Shown: positions 33,753 through 42,242 of the stretch, one piece after another | Layout: each line of letters starts with the position of its first letter | How positions within the stretch are numbered: position 1 is the first letter of the stretch | Translations under genes and position numbers: made by a program | Notes under the pieces: generated by a model | The model's input: the letters and a program-made list of their open reading frames with translations, nothing else | Told to the model about the DNA's origin: nothing | Database searches by the model: none | Assembly (NCBI GenBank): GCA_022450155.1 | Contig: JAKUQR010000025.1 | Location: forward strand, 1 to 43,746 | From: Gammaproteobacteria bacterium | GTDB taxonomy: Bacteria; Pseudomonadota; Gammaproteobacteria; Arenicellales; UBA868 | DNA: 43,746 nucleotides | Direction: 5' to 3'

Positions 33753-34595
33753 TCACTTCTTGAGATCTACCTGATCCGACCAGTCCATGGTCGTGAACCA
33801 GTACTTCCAAGTCTTATCGAGCCAACCATTGCTCGTATTAACCATGATCCAGTTTGAAAAGACATTCAACGCATCAGGATCACCTTTCCGTATCCCGAAT
33901 GACTCATCGCCCTCGGTCAGCTTTTCGAGCGTCGGATTAAATAGGACGTCGGGATTTTGACCCTGCCAGAGAGTGGGTTTTGGAAAACTTGTCAAGACAG
34001 CGTGAGCGTTACCGTTGACGACTTCCTGGAGAACCAGTGAACTGTCATCAAACTGGCGCAGCTTCGCTTTCGGGAACAATTCCTGGGTATCAGTACAGGA
34101 AGTCGCGCCACGGCGACAGGTAAACGTCACCTTTGAGCTGTTGTATCCCTCTGGCCATGTAAGATCACCTGCCAATTTTGTGTTGGCTACGATTCCCATT
34201 CCAGAGTGGGCATAGGGTCTACTAAAGTTAATGGTTAGATTTCTCTTTGGCGTGACACTCATACCACCAATAATGACGTCAAAGTTACCAGCAATTAACG
34301 CTGGAATGATGCCTGACCATGCTGTGGGCACGAATTCAATCTCGACACCTAAGTCCGCAGCCAGCTTGGTCGCGACATCGATCTCAAAGCCGATGAGATC
34401 GCCTGCCTTATTCCGCATGGCCCAAGGGACAAATGTCGCCATACCCACTCTCACTTTGCCACGCTTCATAATCGTTTCGATTACGCTCTCGGTGGTCAGT
34501 TGCAGTTGAAGTTCACCAGCCATCACAGGCGAAGCAATCAACAAAAGTCCAAGCATAAAGGTAATGCCCGCTATCAGTTGTTTAACAGGACGCAT
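33753..34595 (-). CDS. Periplasmic polar amino-acid-type binding protein
   Basis: This 280-residue protein has a signal peptide of about 26 residues (ending SPVMA) and a family 3 solute-binding fold. VRVGMATFVPWAMRNKAGDL and IGFEIDVATKLAADLGV lie near 48-85, and SVTPKRNLTINFSRPY near 117-132 is typical. A good AAGGAGA site precedes the ATG at 34595. It lies between two permease genes. The ligand is probably an amino-acid-like zwitterion, perhaps a betaine. Two cysteines (CRRGATSC) suggest a disulfide. Confidence 0.86.
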   Translation of the reverse strand: MRPVKQLIAGITFMLGLLLIASPVMAGELQLQLTTESVIETIMKRGKVRVGMATFVPWAMRNKAGDLIGFEIDVATKLAADLGVEIEFVPTAWSGIIPALIAGNFDVIIGGMSVTPKRNLTINFSRPYAHSGMGIVANTKLAGDLTWPEGYNSSKVTFTCRRGATSCTDTQELFPKAKLRQFDDSSLVLQEVVNGNAHAVLTSFPKPTLWQGQNPDVLFNPTLEKLTEGDESFGIRKGDPDALNVFSNWIMVNTSNGWLDKTWKYWFTTMDWSDQVDLKK

Positions 34596-34710
34596 AATAG
34601 TTTTCTCCTTGTTTAAAGTAACACGTCACAACCCCACACAATGTGTGGCCCTTTTTCCAGCGCGCCTCATGATGCGGTCGGCGAATTTGATGGGCAAACC
34701 AAGACCCCCA

Positions 34711-35610
34711 CTAAACCGACTGTTTCATGTGACGTTCCAGAAAACCAATGAGTATCGACAACGTAACTGTTATCGACAAATAAATCACCGCTACCAATAA
34801 CCATATCTCAAAAGCCATGAATGTTTCCGAAATAATATCCAACCCCGCTGTTGTGAGATCAAACACAGCGATGACACTGACAATTGCGGAGTGCTTGATT
34901 AGGTTAACAATAATGCCCGCCAAAGGAGGAAGCATAATCGGTATTGCCTGGGGCAAAATCACATAAAGATAACCCTGCCCACGGCTCAGCCCTACGCTGT
35001 CGCTTGCCTCCCATTGCCCTTTGGGCACCGATAAGATACCCGCCCGCATGATCTCCGAAGCAAATGAGCCCTCAAAAAAAGAAATGCACAGCACTGCGAT
35101 CCAGAAACGATCCAGTTGCAGTATCGGCCCGAGGATAAAATAGAATACGAAGAGCTGGATTAGCAACGGTGTGTTGCGGACGATTTCCAAGTAGACGGTC
35201 GCCAGCAATCTACCGGAAAAAGATCCCGACAAGCGCAGAAAAGCAGTGATCAGCCCAATGAACAGCCCCAGCACGATGCTGTATCCTCCAATCTCAAGAG
35301 TCACAAACAACCCATCGACGAGCGGACCCCAGATCAGTTCTCCGTCGATCACTTTGTAGAGGTACTGAGGCACTCGGTGCCACTGCCAGGCATAGTGCAT
35401 GTTGGCGGCACCCTGCAGGGTTATCCATACCAGACCACAGGTGAAAACAATGAACTGGATCACATCAAACGCTCGACTCTTCCACCATTTTGGGGAACTC
35501 GAGCGACCAATTTGTTGAGTTTCAGGTCGAGTCAATGTGGTTTGCCAGCCAGTTTTGGAAATAACGAACATTCTGTTCCCAGGTCGTTGAAAACTTGACA
35601 TCATTGGCAA
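34711..35610 (-). CDS. Polar amino-acid ABC transporter permease
   Basis: This HisM/GlnP-type permease of up to 299 residues has VYLEIVRNTPLLIQLFVFYF and the coupling loop EASDSVGLSRGQGYLYVILP. Its start is uncertain. The longest frame overlaps the upstream Rieske gene by 89 bases. An ATG at residue 14 (35571) has GGGA before it, and a TTG at about 35535 would leave only a 14-base overlap. Either way, translational coupling with the Rieske gene is likely. It should form the membrane channel together with the permease at 32753. Confidence 0.86.
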   Translation of the reverse strand: MPMMSSFQRPGNRMFVISKTGWQTTLTRPETQQIGRSSSPKWWKSRAFDVIQFIVFTCGLVWITLQGAANMHYAWQWHRVPQYLYKVIDGELIWGPLVDGLFVTLEIGGYSIVLGLFIGLITAFLRLSGSFSGRLLATVYLEIVRNTPLLIQLFVFYFILGPILQLDRFWIAVLCISFFEGSFASEIMRAGILSVPKGQWEASDSVGLSRGQGYLYVILPQAIPIMLPPLAGIIVNLIKHSAIVSVIAVFDLTTAGLDIISETFMAFEIWLLVAVIYLSITVTLSILIGFLERHMKQSV

Positions 35611-36742
35611 TCGGGGACGAACGGGCTTCCTGCTGTAACTCCATACAGCGGTGATCTTGCGGGCGAATTCCCCGGCGATCCGTTAACTCACGCGCAGGAC
35701 CTAACCAGCGATCTAGAACTTTATTCACCGCGCCTTCGAAACAAATTTCACCCATCACTCCTGGCGCAAAAAACCAAGCCATCCTCGCTTGGGTCACCCC
35801 TGGAGCTATGGGAACGTAAACGGCTGGAGCGTAAGCCATAGATCCGATAGTCACTGTGGTGTTAGGCAATACTGCATTTGCAGCACTCGTGTGTCCGTCA
35901 GGTTCCCACTTTTGGGGCAGTGAGGGCAGATAACCACTTGAACCTTCAACCGGTTGTGGTATTGGCGGTCGTCTATCATTTGTCCGCAACATCATAGTAT
36001 TCCCTTCCGCAATCATATCGGTATACGGCTCTCCACTATCCAAATCGACTTCATCCGACATTTTGTCAAACACACCGTCGTGAACCCAGACGTGGTGATA
36101 GACCTCCCAGTTTTCCATGACCAGCTTCCAGTTGGCTCGGAAGTCCCATGTCTGGCGATGACCGATCTCGAGAGAGTCAATGTCTAAGTGGGCAAGTTCT
36201 CTATCCATTGGTTCGAGATAGTCGGGCAGACTGGCTGCTTTACCGTCTATGTTAATGAATACAACATGGTTCCAAACGTGACTCCGCACAGGAACCAAAC
36301 TATTCTTCAAGGGATCTACCGGATTATCCCTTGATCCAGCTGTACCATCCCAGAATGGCGTTGCAATCAGACTTCCCATTAGGTCGTAGGTCCAACCGTG
36401 ATAGGGACACTTGAAATTGGTCAGTCCCTCGCAAGGCTTGTCAAGAACAATTGTTGCTCTGTGGCGACAGACATTCTGCAGGACTCTAATATTGTCATCG
36501 TCGTCCCGAACAAGAATCAAGGGCAATCCGTGAACTGTCAGGGGTACAGCGTCACCGCGCTTTGGTACGTCAGTATCAAATGCAATCCCCACCCAAGTTT
36601 TAGGGAACAACCGCTCTTGTTCGAGTTCAAAAAATGTTTGGCTGGTATAAACGAAAGCGGGTAACCCCCGAGCTTTATCTAGGACTGGCTCTCGAAGCGC
36701 TCGCAATATTTCCGGCTGAAATATTTTTCCCCCGTTACTCAT
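35522..36742 (-). CDS. Rieske oxygenase, quaternary-amine (carnitine/betaine/stachydrine) demethylase-like
   Basis: From the ATG at 36742 this is a 406-residue protein; the frame is open 12 codons further, to a GTG at 36778. The Rieske motif is CRHRATIVLDKPCEG...CPYHGW, with C-x-H 18 residues before C-x2-H. The iron-site segment is NWKLVMENWEVYHHVWVHDG, with two histidines and an acidic residue. The ENWxVYHHxWVH pattern resembles CntA-, GbcA- and Stc2-type enzymes that demethylate quaternary amines. It heads the 11-gene block and is coupled to transport genes. No reductase is adjacent. Confidence 0.84.
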   Translation of the reverse strand: MSNGGKIFQPEILRALREPVLDKARGLPAFVYTSQTFFELEQERLFPKTWVGIAFDTDVPKRGDAVPLTVHGLPLILVRDDDDNIRVLQNVCRHRATIVLDKPCEGLTNFKCPYHGWTYDLMGSLIATPFWDGTAGSRDNPVDPLKNSLVPVRSHVWNHVVFINIDGKAASLPDYLEPMDRELAHLDIDSLEIGHRQTWDFRANWKLVMENWEVYHHVWVHDGVFDKMSDEVDLDSGEPYTDMIAEGNTMMLRTNDRRPPIPQPVEGSSGYLPSLPQKWEPDGHTSAANAVLPNTTVTIGSMAYAPAVYVPIAPGVTQARMAWFFAPGVMGEICFEGAVNKVLDRWLGPARELTDRRGIRPQDHRCMELQQEARSSPIANDVKFSTTWEQNVRYFQNWLANHIDST

Positions 36743-36760
36743 CCTGAATTTTCTCAGTCG

Positions 36761-36781
36761 CAGGTGCAAGTTTTGCACCTG
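36761..36781. promoter_or_regulatory. Perfect inverted repeat before the first Rieske gene
   Basis: CAGGTGCAA and TTGCACCTG flank a 3-base centre, giving a 21-bp near-palindrome whose nearest edge is 19 bp upstream of the ATG at 36742. It lacks a T-run. The position at the head of the 11-gene block suits an operator for a dimeric repressor, or an RNA hairpin affecting translation. No regulator gene is in the window. Confidence 0.6.
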
Positions 36782-36820
36782 GCCCGCCCCCGTTAACTGG
36801 TTCAGTTTAGATGTTAGTGC

Positions 36821-37467
36821 ATGACCTGCCTTTGGTCCATCGGGACGATGGTTTCCGGGGCTGGCATCGAGGAGCCCTCGTTATTTGTAGAGCCGGGAAT
36901 CTTTGTGGTCCGTCCAAATCAGACGCTCTACTTCGCCATAGTCCAGACCATGCCGTTTGCGAGACCGAGTTTCGGTAACATCTTGAAGGCTATCGACTCT
37001 GTGATTGCAAAAGATTATCCGGCCAGAGGAGAAGTCATGTTCAATCGCATAGAGCACTACTTCGGTGACCAGTTGGGTAACTGCAAGATCGTTGTCTGGG
37101 GTTTGGCGTTCAAAGCCCTCACCAACGATGTACGCGAGAGTCCGGCAATTACGCTCGCCCAGCGACTTATTGGGGCCGGGGCGTCTCTGGAGGTCCACGA
37201 TCCCCAAGCCATGGAAACCGCCAAAGCCGTCCTGGGCGATAAGCAGATCGAATACTGCCAACACATGTACGACCCGCTCAAGGACGCAGACGCACTGCTA
37301 GTCTGCACTGAGTGGCAGGAGTTCCGAACACCGGACTTCGCCAGGATGCCGAGCTGATGGCAGGGGACGTAATCTTCGACGGAAGGAATCTTTACGACCT
37401 GGAATGGATTACCAACAGGCCGTTTCGCTATTACAGCATCGGGCAGCCAGCGGTCAATCCGAAATAG
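36821..37467 (+). pseudogene. ugd: C-terminal remnant of UDP-glucose/GDP-mannose dehydrogenase, frameshifted
   Basis: From about 36970 the frame encodes the C-terminal third of a UGD-type enzyme: IVVWGLAFKALTNDVRESPA, EVHDPQAMETAK and DALLVCTEWQEFRTPDF. The first frame stops at 37357. A shift in the neighbouring frame then gives DVIFDGRNLYDLEW and stops at 37467, so the tail is preserved but out of frame. The N-terminal two thirds, including the NAD-binding and catalytic regions, are missing. It lies between the divergent Rieske gene and a convergent hypothetical gene and marks a rearrangement junction. Confidence 0.75.
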
Positions 37468-37532
37468 AAGGCAAAGGCCTGCAGTATGAAGATCCTGCCA
37501 ACGGAGTAGCGTCGCGCGTAAGAGCTATAGAT

Positions 37533-38375
37533 TTACGCCACCGAAAAGAGGTCGCGCGCCATAGCCTTGGTGTGCTCGTTGTAGAAAAGTACCGTGTCGG
37601 CTTCGGCCGACGTTGTCGCCACGGTGATCGCATGCTCGCCGACTATTGTTCCATCGCCGTGAATGGTATTGGCGGGTGTATGCAGCGCATACCCGTAAGG
37701 GATAGTGAACGCGGTGAAGTTGAACTCGTCGGGTGAGACTCTTTTGCCGATTGTTATGTAGCCACCGCAATCGGGGGACAGAGGTGCATGAACATGCGGG
37801 AAATTATGAGTCTCGACAAAATAACCGCCGCCTCCTGCTAACTCGGTTAAAAAGTCTTCCTGATAGTTTTTACCGTAACGGTATTTCGCCAGTACCATGT
37901 CGAACTCGTCTGACAGAAGTTCGAACGCCTGGTCGTTCTCAACCAGCGTAAGGCCGTAGTACATGACGTTTTCCTTGCTCGCTGTCACGACCGGGATGCG
38001 AAAGCCGTCTGGCACTAAAATCGCCCCCAGTTCATAGAACACGTTGGCATTGCCGCCCGCCTGTACGTTGACGTAGGCTTTACGGGCATCTTCAGGTCTA
38101 TACCATGCGGCCTTGACCGCCACCATATCTGGTTTGTCACAACTGCTGCTCTCTGCGGGAGACTGGCCAGTGGTGTGAACGAGTATCTCGGTTTCAGCGA
38201 GCACCAGTTTCCAGTTTGTCGTTCCTTGCTCAACGAACGCCAGGCCACCATCGGTCCTCAAGACTTCGTCATCGTCATCCCGTACCGAAAAGCGGGAAAT
38301 GATAATGCTCTCAAATATTTCACGGGATTCTTCCGTCAAATCGAAGTAAATGGGGCGCCCTTGAACCTCGGTCAT
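37533..38375 (-). CDS. Hypothetical protein with a cupin-like C-terminal half
   Basis: This 280-residue soluble protein has no signal peptide. The N-terminal half is acidic and unassigned. The C-terminal half contains YFVETHNFPHVHAPL near 182-196 and YALHTPANTIHGDG near 224-237, histidine patterns compatible with a cupin-type metal site. KENVMYYGLTLVENDQAFEL lies between the halves. It might be an isomerase or dioxygenase-like enzyme. It is isolated between the ugd remnant and a tRNA-like fragment. I do not recognise the family with confidence. Confidence 0.55.
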   Translation of the reverse strand: MTEVQGRPIYFDLTEESREIFESIIISRFSVRDDDDEVLRTDGGLAFVEQGTTNWKLVLAETEILVHTTGQSPAESSSCDKPDMVAVKAAWYRPEDARKAYVNVQAGGNANVFYELGAILVPDGFRIPVVTASKENVMYYGLTLVENDQAFELLSDEFDMVLAKYRYGKNYQEDFLTELAGGGGYFVETHNFPHVHAPLSPDCGGYITIGKRVSPDEFNFTAFTIPYGYALHTPANTIHGDGTIVGEHAITVATTSAEADTVLFYNEHTKAMARDLFSVA

Positions 38376-38605
38376 ACTGTTTTCCGCTGCATGAACAGAA
38401 CCCGATTATAGCCTTCCCGCCCGGTACGAATGTCCGAACGACCACCCCGTATCTTCATTCCCAAGATCAGCAGTTACATCAGCCAGTTGCAGCCCTTCGG
38501 TCAATCAATCGGTAACAATTTATTAAGTTTTTGCTTTAGTCGAACAGTCGGAACCAGAGAAACTTGGTCAATGGCGAATGAAAGTCGCAGGAACAGTGGA
38601 AAAAA

Positions 38606-38650
38606 TGGTGGGCACGACTGGGATTGAACTTTCTCTAAGGGTCTTGGGGT
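38606..38650 (-). other. Decayed tRNA 3' fragment on the minus strand, att-like
   Basis: Read on the minus strand, AGTTCAATCCCAGTCGTGCC is followed by CACCA, a T-loop plus acceptor-CCA-like ending; the T stem is mismatched. The bases after CCA (TTTTTTCCACTG) resemble those after the fragment at 5078 (TTTTCCACTG). No 5' half is seen. It may be the right boundary of the methylated-amine island. Confidence 0.4.
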
Positions 38651-38757
38651 TACTTTTAGCTTGGAAACATAAAGCGTGTACACACACTCACGCATTATTT
38701 AACGTCTGGGAAGTAAAAGACTATGATTGCGTTATGACGCGATTTGGAGTCAATCAG

Positions 38758-38928
38758 ATGAAATTATTATTGTTTGTAGCTGCTCTACTATTTGCGTTTC
38801 CAATTAATGCCTATGATGAAAACGATCTAAAAAGGTTTAAAGCGCTCAACAAATGTCCGGGTTGTGAGTTGAGCGGGGCGGATTTCACTCGTAGAGATTT
38901 CAGCTATGCTCAGAGAAGATCTCACTGA
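38758..38928 (+). pseudogene. N-terminal relic of an exported pentapeptide-repeat protein
   Basis: An ATG at 38758 starts a signal peptide (MKLLLFVAALLFAFPINA). It is followed by YDENDLKRFKALNKCPGCEL and SGADFTRRDFSYAQ, the usual beginning of small exported pentapeptide proteins. A TGA ends it at 38928 after 56 codons. The same frame continues open to 39141 but encodes unrelated sequence. The frame upstream of 38758 is antisense to the tRNA-like fragment and is not used. It complements the C-terminal relic at 16783. Confidence 0.6.
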
Positions 38929-38937
38929 CGCAATAGT

Positions 38938-39374
38938 CGGGGTAACAGCTACTGGCCCGGCGGCCTGCTATCCTTCAAAACGTTTAACGCGTATCACTTG
39001 GCGTCAGCCCCGAATTTTAATCCGGCATACGTACTCCAGCCCGGAGAGCTGTATTTATCATTCAAAGACATGGTGATGATTGATCTTAACGACGGTGAGG
39101 ATCCGGAGATTAGTCAATCCTGGATAATTGCCCGGCATTGACAATTGTTTTCGTTGGCGTCTGAACAATCGATACAGGTTTCGGCCCTCGAGATAGCGTT
39201 CTGTGCGATCATAGCGATTGTGTGCAGATCGGAGAAGTCGGCTTGCAATCGGGTGACCTAATCTTTTGCCAGACAATCTAGAAGATCGGCCTGATTCGCA
39301 ACAGCTCACATATAGCCAGGTCGGTTGAGGCTGTCTGGAATGTTGGTAGTGTCATTGTTGTTTAGGGGAAACGA
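38938..39374. other. Spacer of about 440 bp without a recognisable gene
   Basis: The plus frame 38938-39141 is open (it includes NSYWPGGLLSFKTFNAYHLA) but has no start and no family match, so it may be a gene fragment joined to the pentapeptide relic. The rest to 39374 shows only an AGGGGAAA ribosome binding site for the permease gene. Confidence 0.3.
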
Positions 39375-40142
39375 ATGAGTCGCGGGAAATTAATCATCGC
39401 TAATCTAGTGCGCTGGCTAACGTTGACAACCGGGGTTATTTGTTTGACCGGCTGTTCAGGCAATTTTGGTTGGTATGTCATCTCACCGACGACAGATCAA
39501 GGAATCATCAACATCAAGTTTCTGCTCGGCGGCCTTAAATTTACCATTCTGCTGTCGGTGACCGCGATCGTAATAGCAATTGTTCTTGGGTTGTTGATTG
39601 CGCTACCTGGGATCTCGAAGAATCGACTCGCCAAAGGCATCAATTGGACTTATGTGGAACTGATTAGGGCCATACCTCTCCTAGTCATGATTCTTTGGGT
39701 CTACTACGGCTTGCCGCAGGTGGCCGGTATCTCAATAAGTGCTTTCGCGGCAGGCGTTTTGGCGCTCTCGATATCAGATTCCGCATTTCAAGCCGAGATT
39801 TTTCGTGCAGGCATCCAATCTATTGAACGGGGGCAAATCGAAGCCGCGAAAGCGCTGGGGCTGAACTATTTCCAGAGTATGCGATTCATCGTGTTGCCGC
39901 AGGCTATCCGGCGCATACTCCCACCACTAGGTAACCAGCTAATTTATATGCTAAAAATGTCCTCGCTTATTTCTGTAATCGGGATGCAGGAACTCACCCG
40001 TCGGGCAAACGAACTGGTGGTTACGGAGTACCGGCCACTGGAAATCTATACTTTTTTGCTTCTGGAATACCTTGTGTTGATTCTGATCGTGTCGTCGGGT
40101 GTGCGCTGGCTGGAGCGGCATCTGGCGATTGATGGATACTAG
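39375..40142 (+). CDS. Amino-acid ABC transporter permease (GlnP/HisM-like)
   Basis: This 255-residue membrane protein has a first hydrophobic segment containing LTGCSG, resembling a lipobox, and then the standard permease core. WTYVELIRAIPLLVMILWVY and the coupling loop EAAKALGLNYFQSMRFIVLP with QAIRRILPPLGNQL are clear. It is the only permease of its unit, so it may act as a homodimer with the binding protein at 41414 and the ATPase at 22467. It converges on the creatininase gene with 7 bp between the stops. Confidence 0.84.
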   Translation: MSRGKLIIANLVRWLTLTTGVICLTGCSGNFGWYVISPTTDQGIINIKFLLGGLKFTILLSVTAIVIAIVLGLLIALPGISKNRLAKGINWTYVELIRAIPLLVMILWVYYGLPQVAGISISAFAAGVLALSISDSAFQAEIFRAGIQSIERGQIEAAKALGLNYFQSMRFIVLPQAIRRILPPLGNQLIYMLKMSSLISVIGMQELTRRANELVVTEYRPLEIYTFLLLEYLVLILIVSSGVRWLERHLAIDGY

Positions 40143-40149
40143 GCGTTCT

Positions 40150-40905
40150 TCAATTAGATTCAGCCATCCATGATTTGAACTCGCCAATTAAGGCGCTTGC
40201 CGCTGCTGCAATCAGGGCCTCACCGTGCTCAATACTGGCGAGTTCCGAATGTGAACCCACCCGGCCGTCAGGAAAATCACGCGCGTGTTCACTCGCGGGG
40301 CCGTGAAAATCTCCTGTGTGATCCCGGATAAATTCTTCACTCAATGGTGCGGGTGGCAGATGGCTTGGTGACTCAACCACTCGTACGCTGGCTTGGGTGA
40401 TTGCAACCTCAGAGGGTGTGCCATGCATGCCCTCCCAGTGGCCGTAAAGTTCCTTCCGTATAGTGTCTACTGTGGGATATTCCCACCAGCTTCGCAGCTT
40501 GACCTTTGGTGCTCGGTCATCGAGATCAAGATATAGATCGTGCACTGCACTGCGCATGGGAGCCAGATTGGCACCATGGCCGTTCAATACATAGATGAAC
40601 TGAAACTTCTGTCGATGTAGTGATCGAAGAATGTCCTCAAACAGTTGAGCAAATGCTCGCGCCGTCACCGAAACCGTACCGGCAAAGTTCATATTGAATT
40701 GAGCTGGTGTGTAACAAAGAGTCGGCGCAACCAGCATTGTGGATTCTGTGGCTGCCCGTTCAGAAATAGTGGTAACGCAAAGCGCGTCTGTGCCGATCAG
40801 GCCAATGGGCCCGTGTTGCTCTAGGGAGCCGGTTGGCAGAACGATGCCCGAACACTCTTCGAGATAATCGGCAACTTCGCGACTGGTTGCGGTTTCAAGT
40901 TTCAA
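40150..40905 (-). CDS. Creatininase-family amidohydrolase
   Basis: This 251-residue enzyme has the binuclear metal site of creatinine amidohydrolases: LPTGSLEQHG with E29 and H31, D40 in GTD, NGHGAN with H110, and HGTPSEVAIT with E166. Family reactions open creatinine to creatine or hydrolyse related formamides. The only possible start is a TTG at 40905, which overlaps the stop of the GST relic; no ATG exists upstream. With the M24 protein and sarcosine oxidase in the same window, a creatinine-creatine-sarcosine route is conceivable. Confidence 0.82.
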   Translation of the reverse strand: MKLETATSREVADYLEECSGIVLPTGSLEQHGPIGLIGTDALCVTTISERAATESTMLVAPTLCYTPAQFNMNFAGTVSVTARAFAQLFEDILRSLHRQKFQFIYVLNGHGANLAPMRSAVHDLYLDLDDRAPKVKLRSWWEYPTVDTIRKELYGHWEGMHGTPSEVAITQASVRVVESPSHLPPAPLSEEFIRDHTGDFHGPASEHARDFPDGRVGSHSELASIEHGEALIAAAASALIGEFKSWMAESN

Positions 40906-41282
40906 GTTATCTTGCTCTCTTGTTTAGAGTCAATCCAGGCCGCTACCGTAGCCCGGTTGTTATCAACCACCTGTTGAATGACTTGGTCTTAATACAGAGC
41001 AGACTACCATGCCTGAAGTTTTGCTGGAAGTTCGATTGCTTTTCCCAGTGCTGCGGACAAGTCCTGGGCCATGAACAGTGTTGTCGGATGGGCGCAATCG
41101 GTAAGACACAACTGCTCTGCCCACAGATTGGGTGCTGGATCCACCAAGTTGGCCAGCCGTGAGAGGCAGTTTGTTAGAACTGACACCGCAGGGTCGACTC
41201 GATTGGCGTCCGTCTCACCGATAAATCCAAACAGAACTCTTAGCGCGGGCTCAAGACGAGTATCGTGATACCGAACTTTCAC
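40902..41282 (-). pseudogene. C-terminal domain relic of a glutathione S-transferase
   Basis: The frame includes LEPALRVLFGFIG, then APNLWAEQLCLTDCAHPTTL and FMAQDLSAALG, which follow the C-terminal helical domain of GSTs (the usual LxLADCxxxPTLF). It is interrupted by stops at 41004 and 40992, then resumes as QVIQQVVDNNRATVAAWIDS. The thioredoxin-like N-terminal domain is missing. The gene is dead, and its last stop overlaps the start of the creatininase gene. Confidence 0.6.
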
Positions 41283-41363
41283 ACAATAAGTGCTTAAGGG
41301 ATGCGTGTAAAAAACATCAAAGACATGTTAAATTTGCCGTCGGTGGCCGGCCAGAAATAAAAA

Positions 41364-41385
41364 AGCCCGCATGGCGGGCTCTTTT
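41364..41385 (-). terminator. Rho-independent terminator of the Rieske/binding-protein unit
   Basis: AGCCCGC and GCGGGCT form a 7-bp stem with a 3-base loop. On the minus strand a run of T follows, and the plus strand also has CTTTT, so it could work in both directions. It lies 30 bp after the stop of the binding-protein gene. Confidence 0.85.
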
Positions 41386-41413
41386 ACATATTTTCAAACG
41401 AAGCGGCGAAGTC

Positions 41414-42196
41414 CTATAGTCCCCACTTGGCGCTCAGTTTGTCAAAAAGCCCACGAGCTTTTTGAAGGCTTATCCAGTGGTTGACATAGTTGATCCAGAC
41501 CTGATCTGCCTGTGGCAAAAGGATCGCGAGCGGTGTACGAGCTCTTGCGTGACCTACTGGCACGATCATCATCTGGGGATATTTGCCAATAAGTTTATAG
41601 GCTGCAATGTTTGATGTGATGTGTACGTCAGCCCGGCCTGATAATACTTCTGAGAAGTCAGTTGCGGGTGCTTCGACGATTGCATGCTTAGCTTTGGGAA
41701 AGAACGACTTTACATATTGCTCTTGGGTGGTGCCGAGGATTGCGGCCACAGTGACACCTTCCTGGTTGATATCTTCCCAGCCGTTAAACCGGTCAGCGTT
41801 CTTTTTAAGTATCAGCGGTAACTGACCAACATCAACATAAGACATCGAGTAACCCGCAACTTTTGCGCGCTTGGGGTTAACGGAAGCTGACCCGGTCATG
41901 TGGTACTTGCCGGATGTGACGCCAGCAACCAGTGTTTTCCATTCGGTCGGAACGTACTCAATTTTGACGCCAAGATCTGCTGCCAATGCGGTGCTGACAT
42001 CGATATCAAAACCCTTATACGAATTGTCAGCAGGGTCGCGCATCGTCATGGGGTCCCAATCCCCCGTGGTGCCAACTTTCAGGACGCCTTCTTTGAGTAT
42101 AGTGTTGAGTAGTGAGTCTTGAGCTTGTGCCGTTTGCATTGCGGCCAAACCGATGAGGCAGGCCAGGAACAAAACGTATCGTTTAAACAATTTCAT
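41414..42196 (-). CDS. Periplasmic family 3 solute-binding protein (cyclohexadienyl-dehydratase-like)
   Basis: This 260-residue protein has a 25-residue signal peptide (ending MQTAQA) and an AAGGAGA ribosome binding site. LKVGTTGDWDPMTMRDPADN near 39-58, GFDIDVSTALAADLGV and SASVNPKRAKVAGYSMSY are typical of the group that includes PheC-type proteins. Given the permease nearby, a transport role is more likely than dehydratase activity. It follows a Rieske oxygenase gene by 46 bp and ends at a terminator, so the two form an operon. Confidence 0.83.
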   Translation of the reverse strand: MKLFKRYVLFLACLIGLAAMQTAQAQDSLLNTILKEGVLKVGTTGDWDPMTMRDPADNSYKGFDIDVSTALAADLGVKIEYVPTEWKTLVAGVTSGKYHMTGSASVNPKRAKVAGYSMSYVDVGQLPLILKKNADRFNGWEDINQEGVTVAAILGTTQEQYVKSFFPKAKHAIVEAPATDFSEVLSGRADVHITSNIAAYKLIGKYPQMMIVPVGHARARTPLAILLPQADQVWINYVNHWISLQKARGLFDKLSAKWGL

Positions 42197-42242
42197 TGTT
42201 GTCTCCTTGGGTGAATCTATATAGGTACGTCTAGTTCGTAAT

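Noticed and set aside
38578-38757. Upstream extension of the pentapeptide relic
   Set aside because: This part is antisense to a tRNA-like fragment; the ATG at 38758 begins a proper signal peptide.
39058-39309. Minus-strand 83-codon frame before the third permease
   Set aside because: It is a basic, low-complexity product without a start signal or family match.
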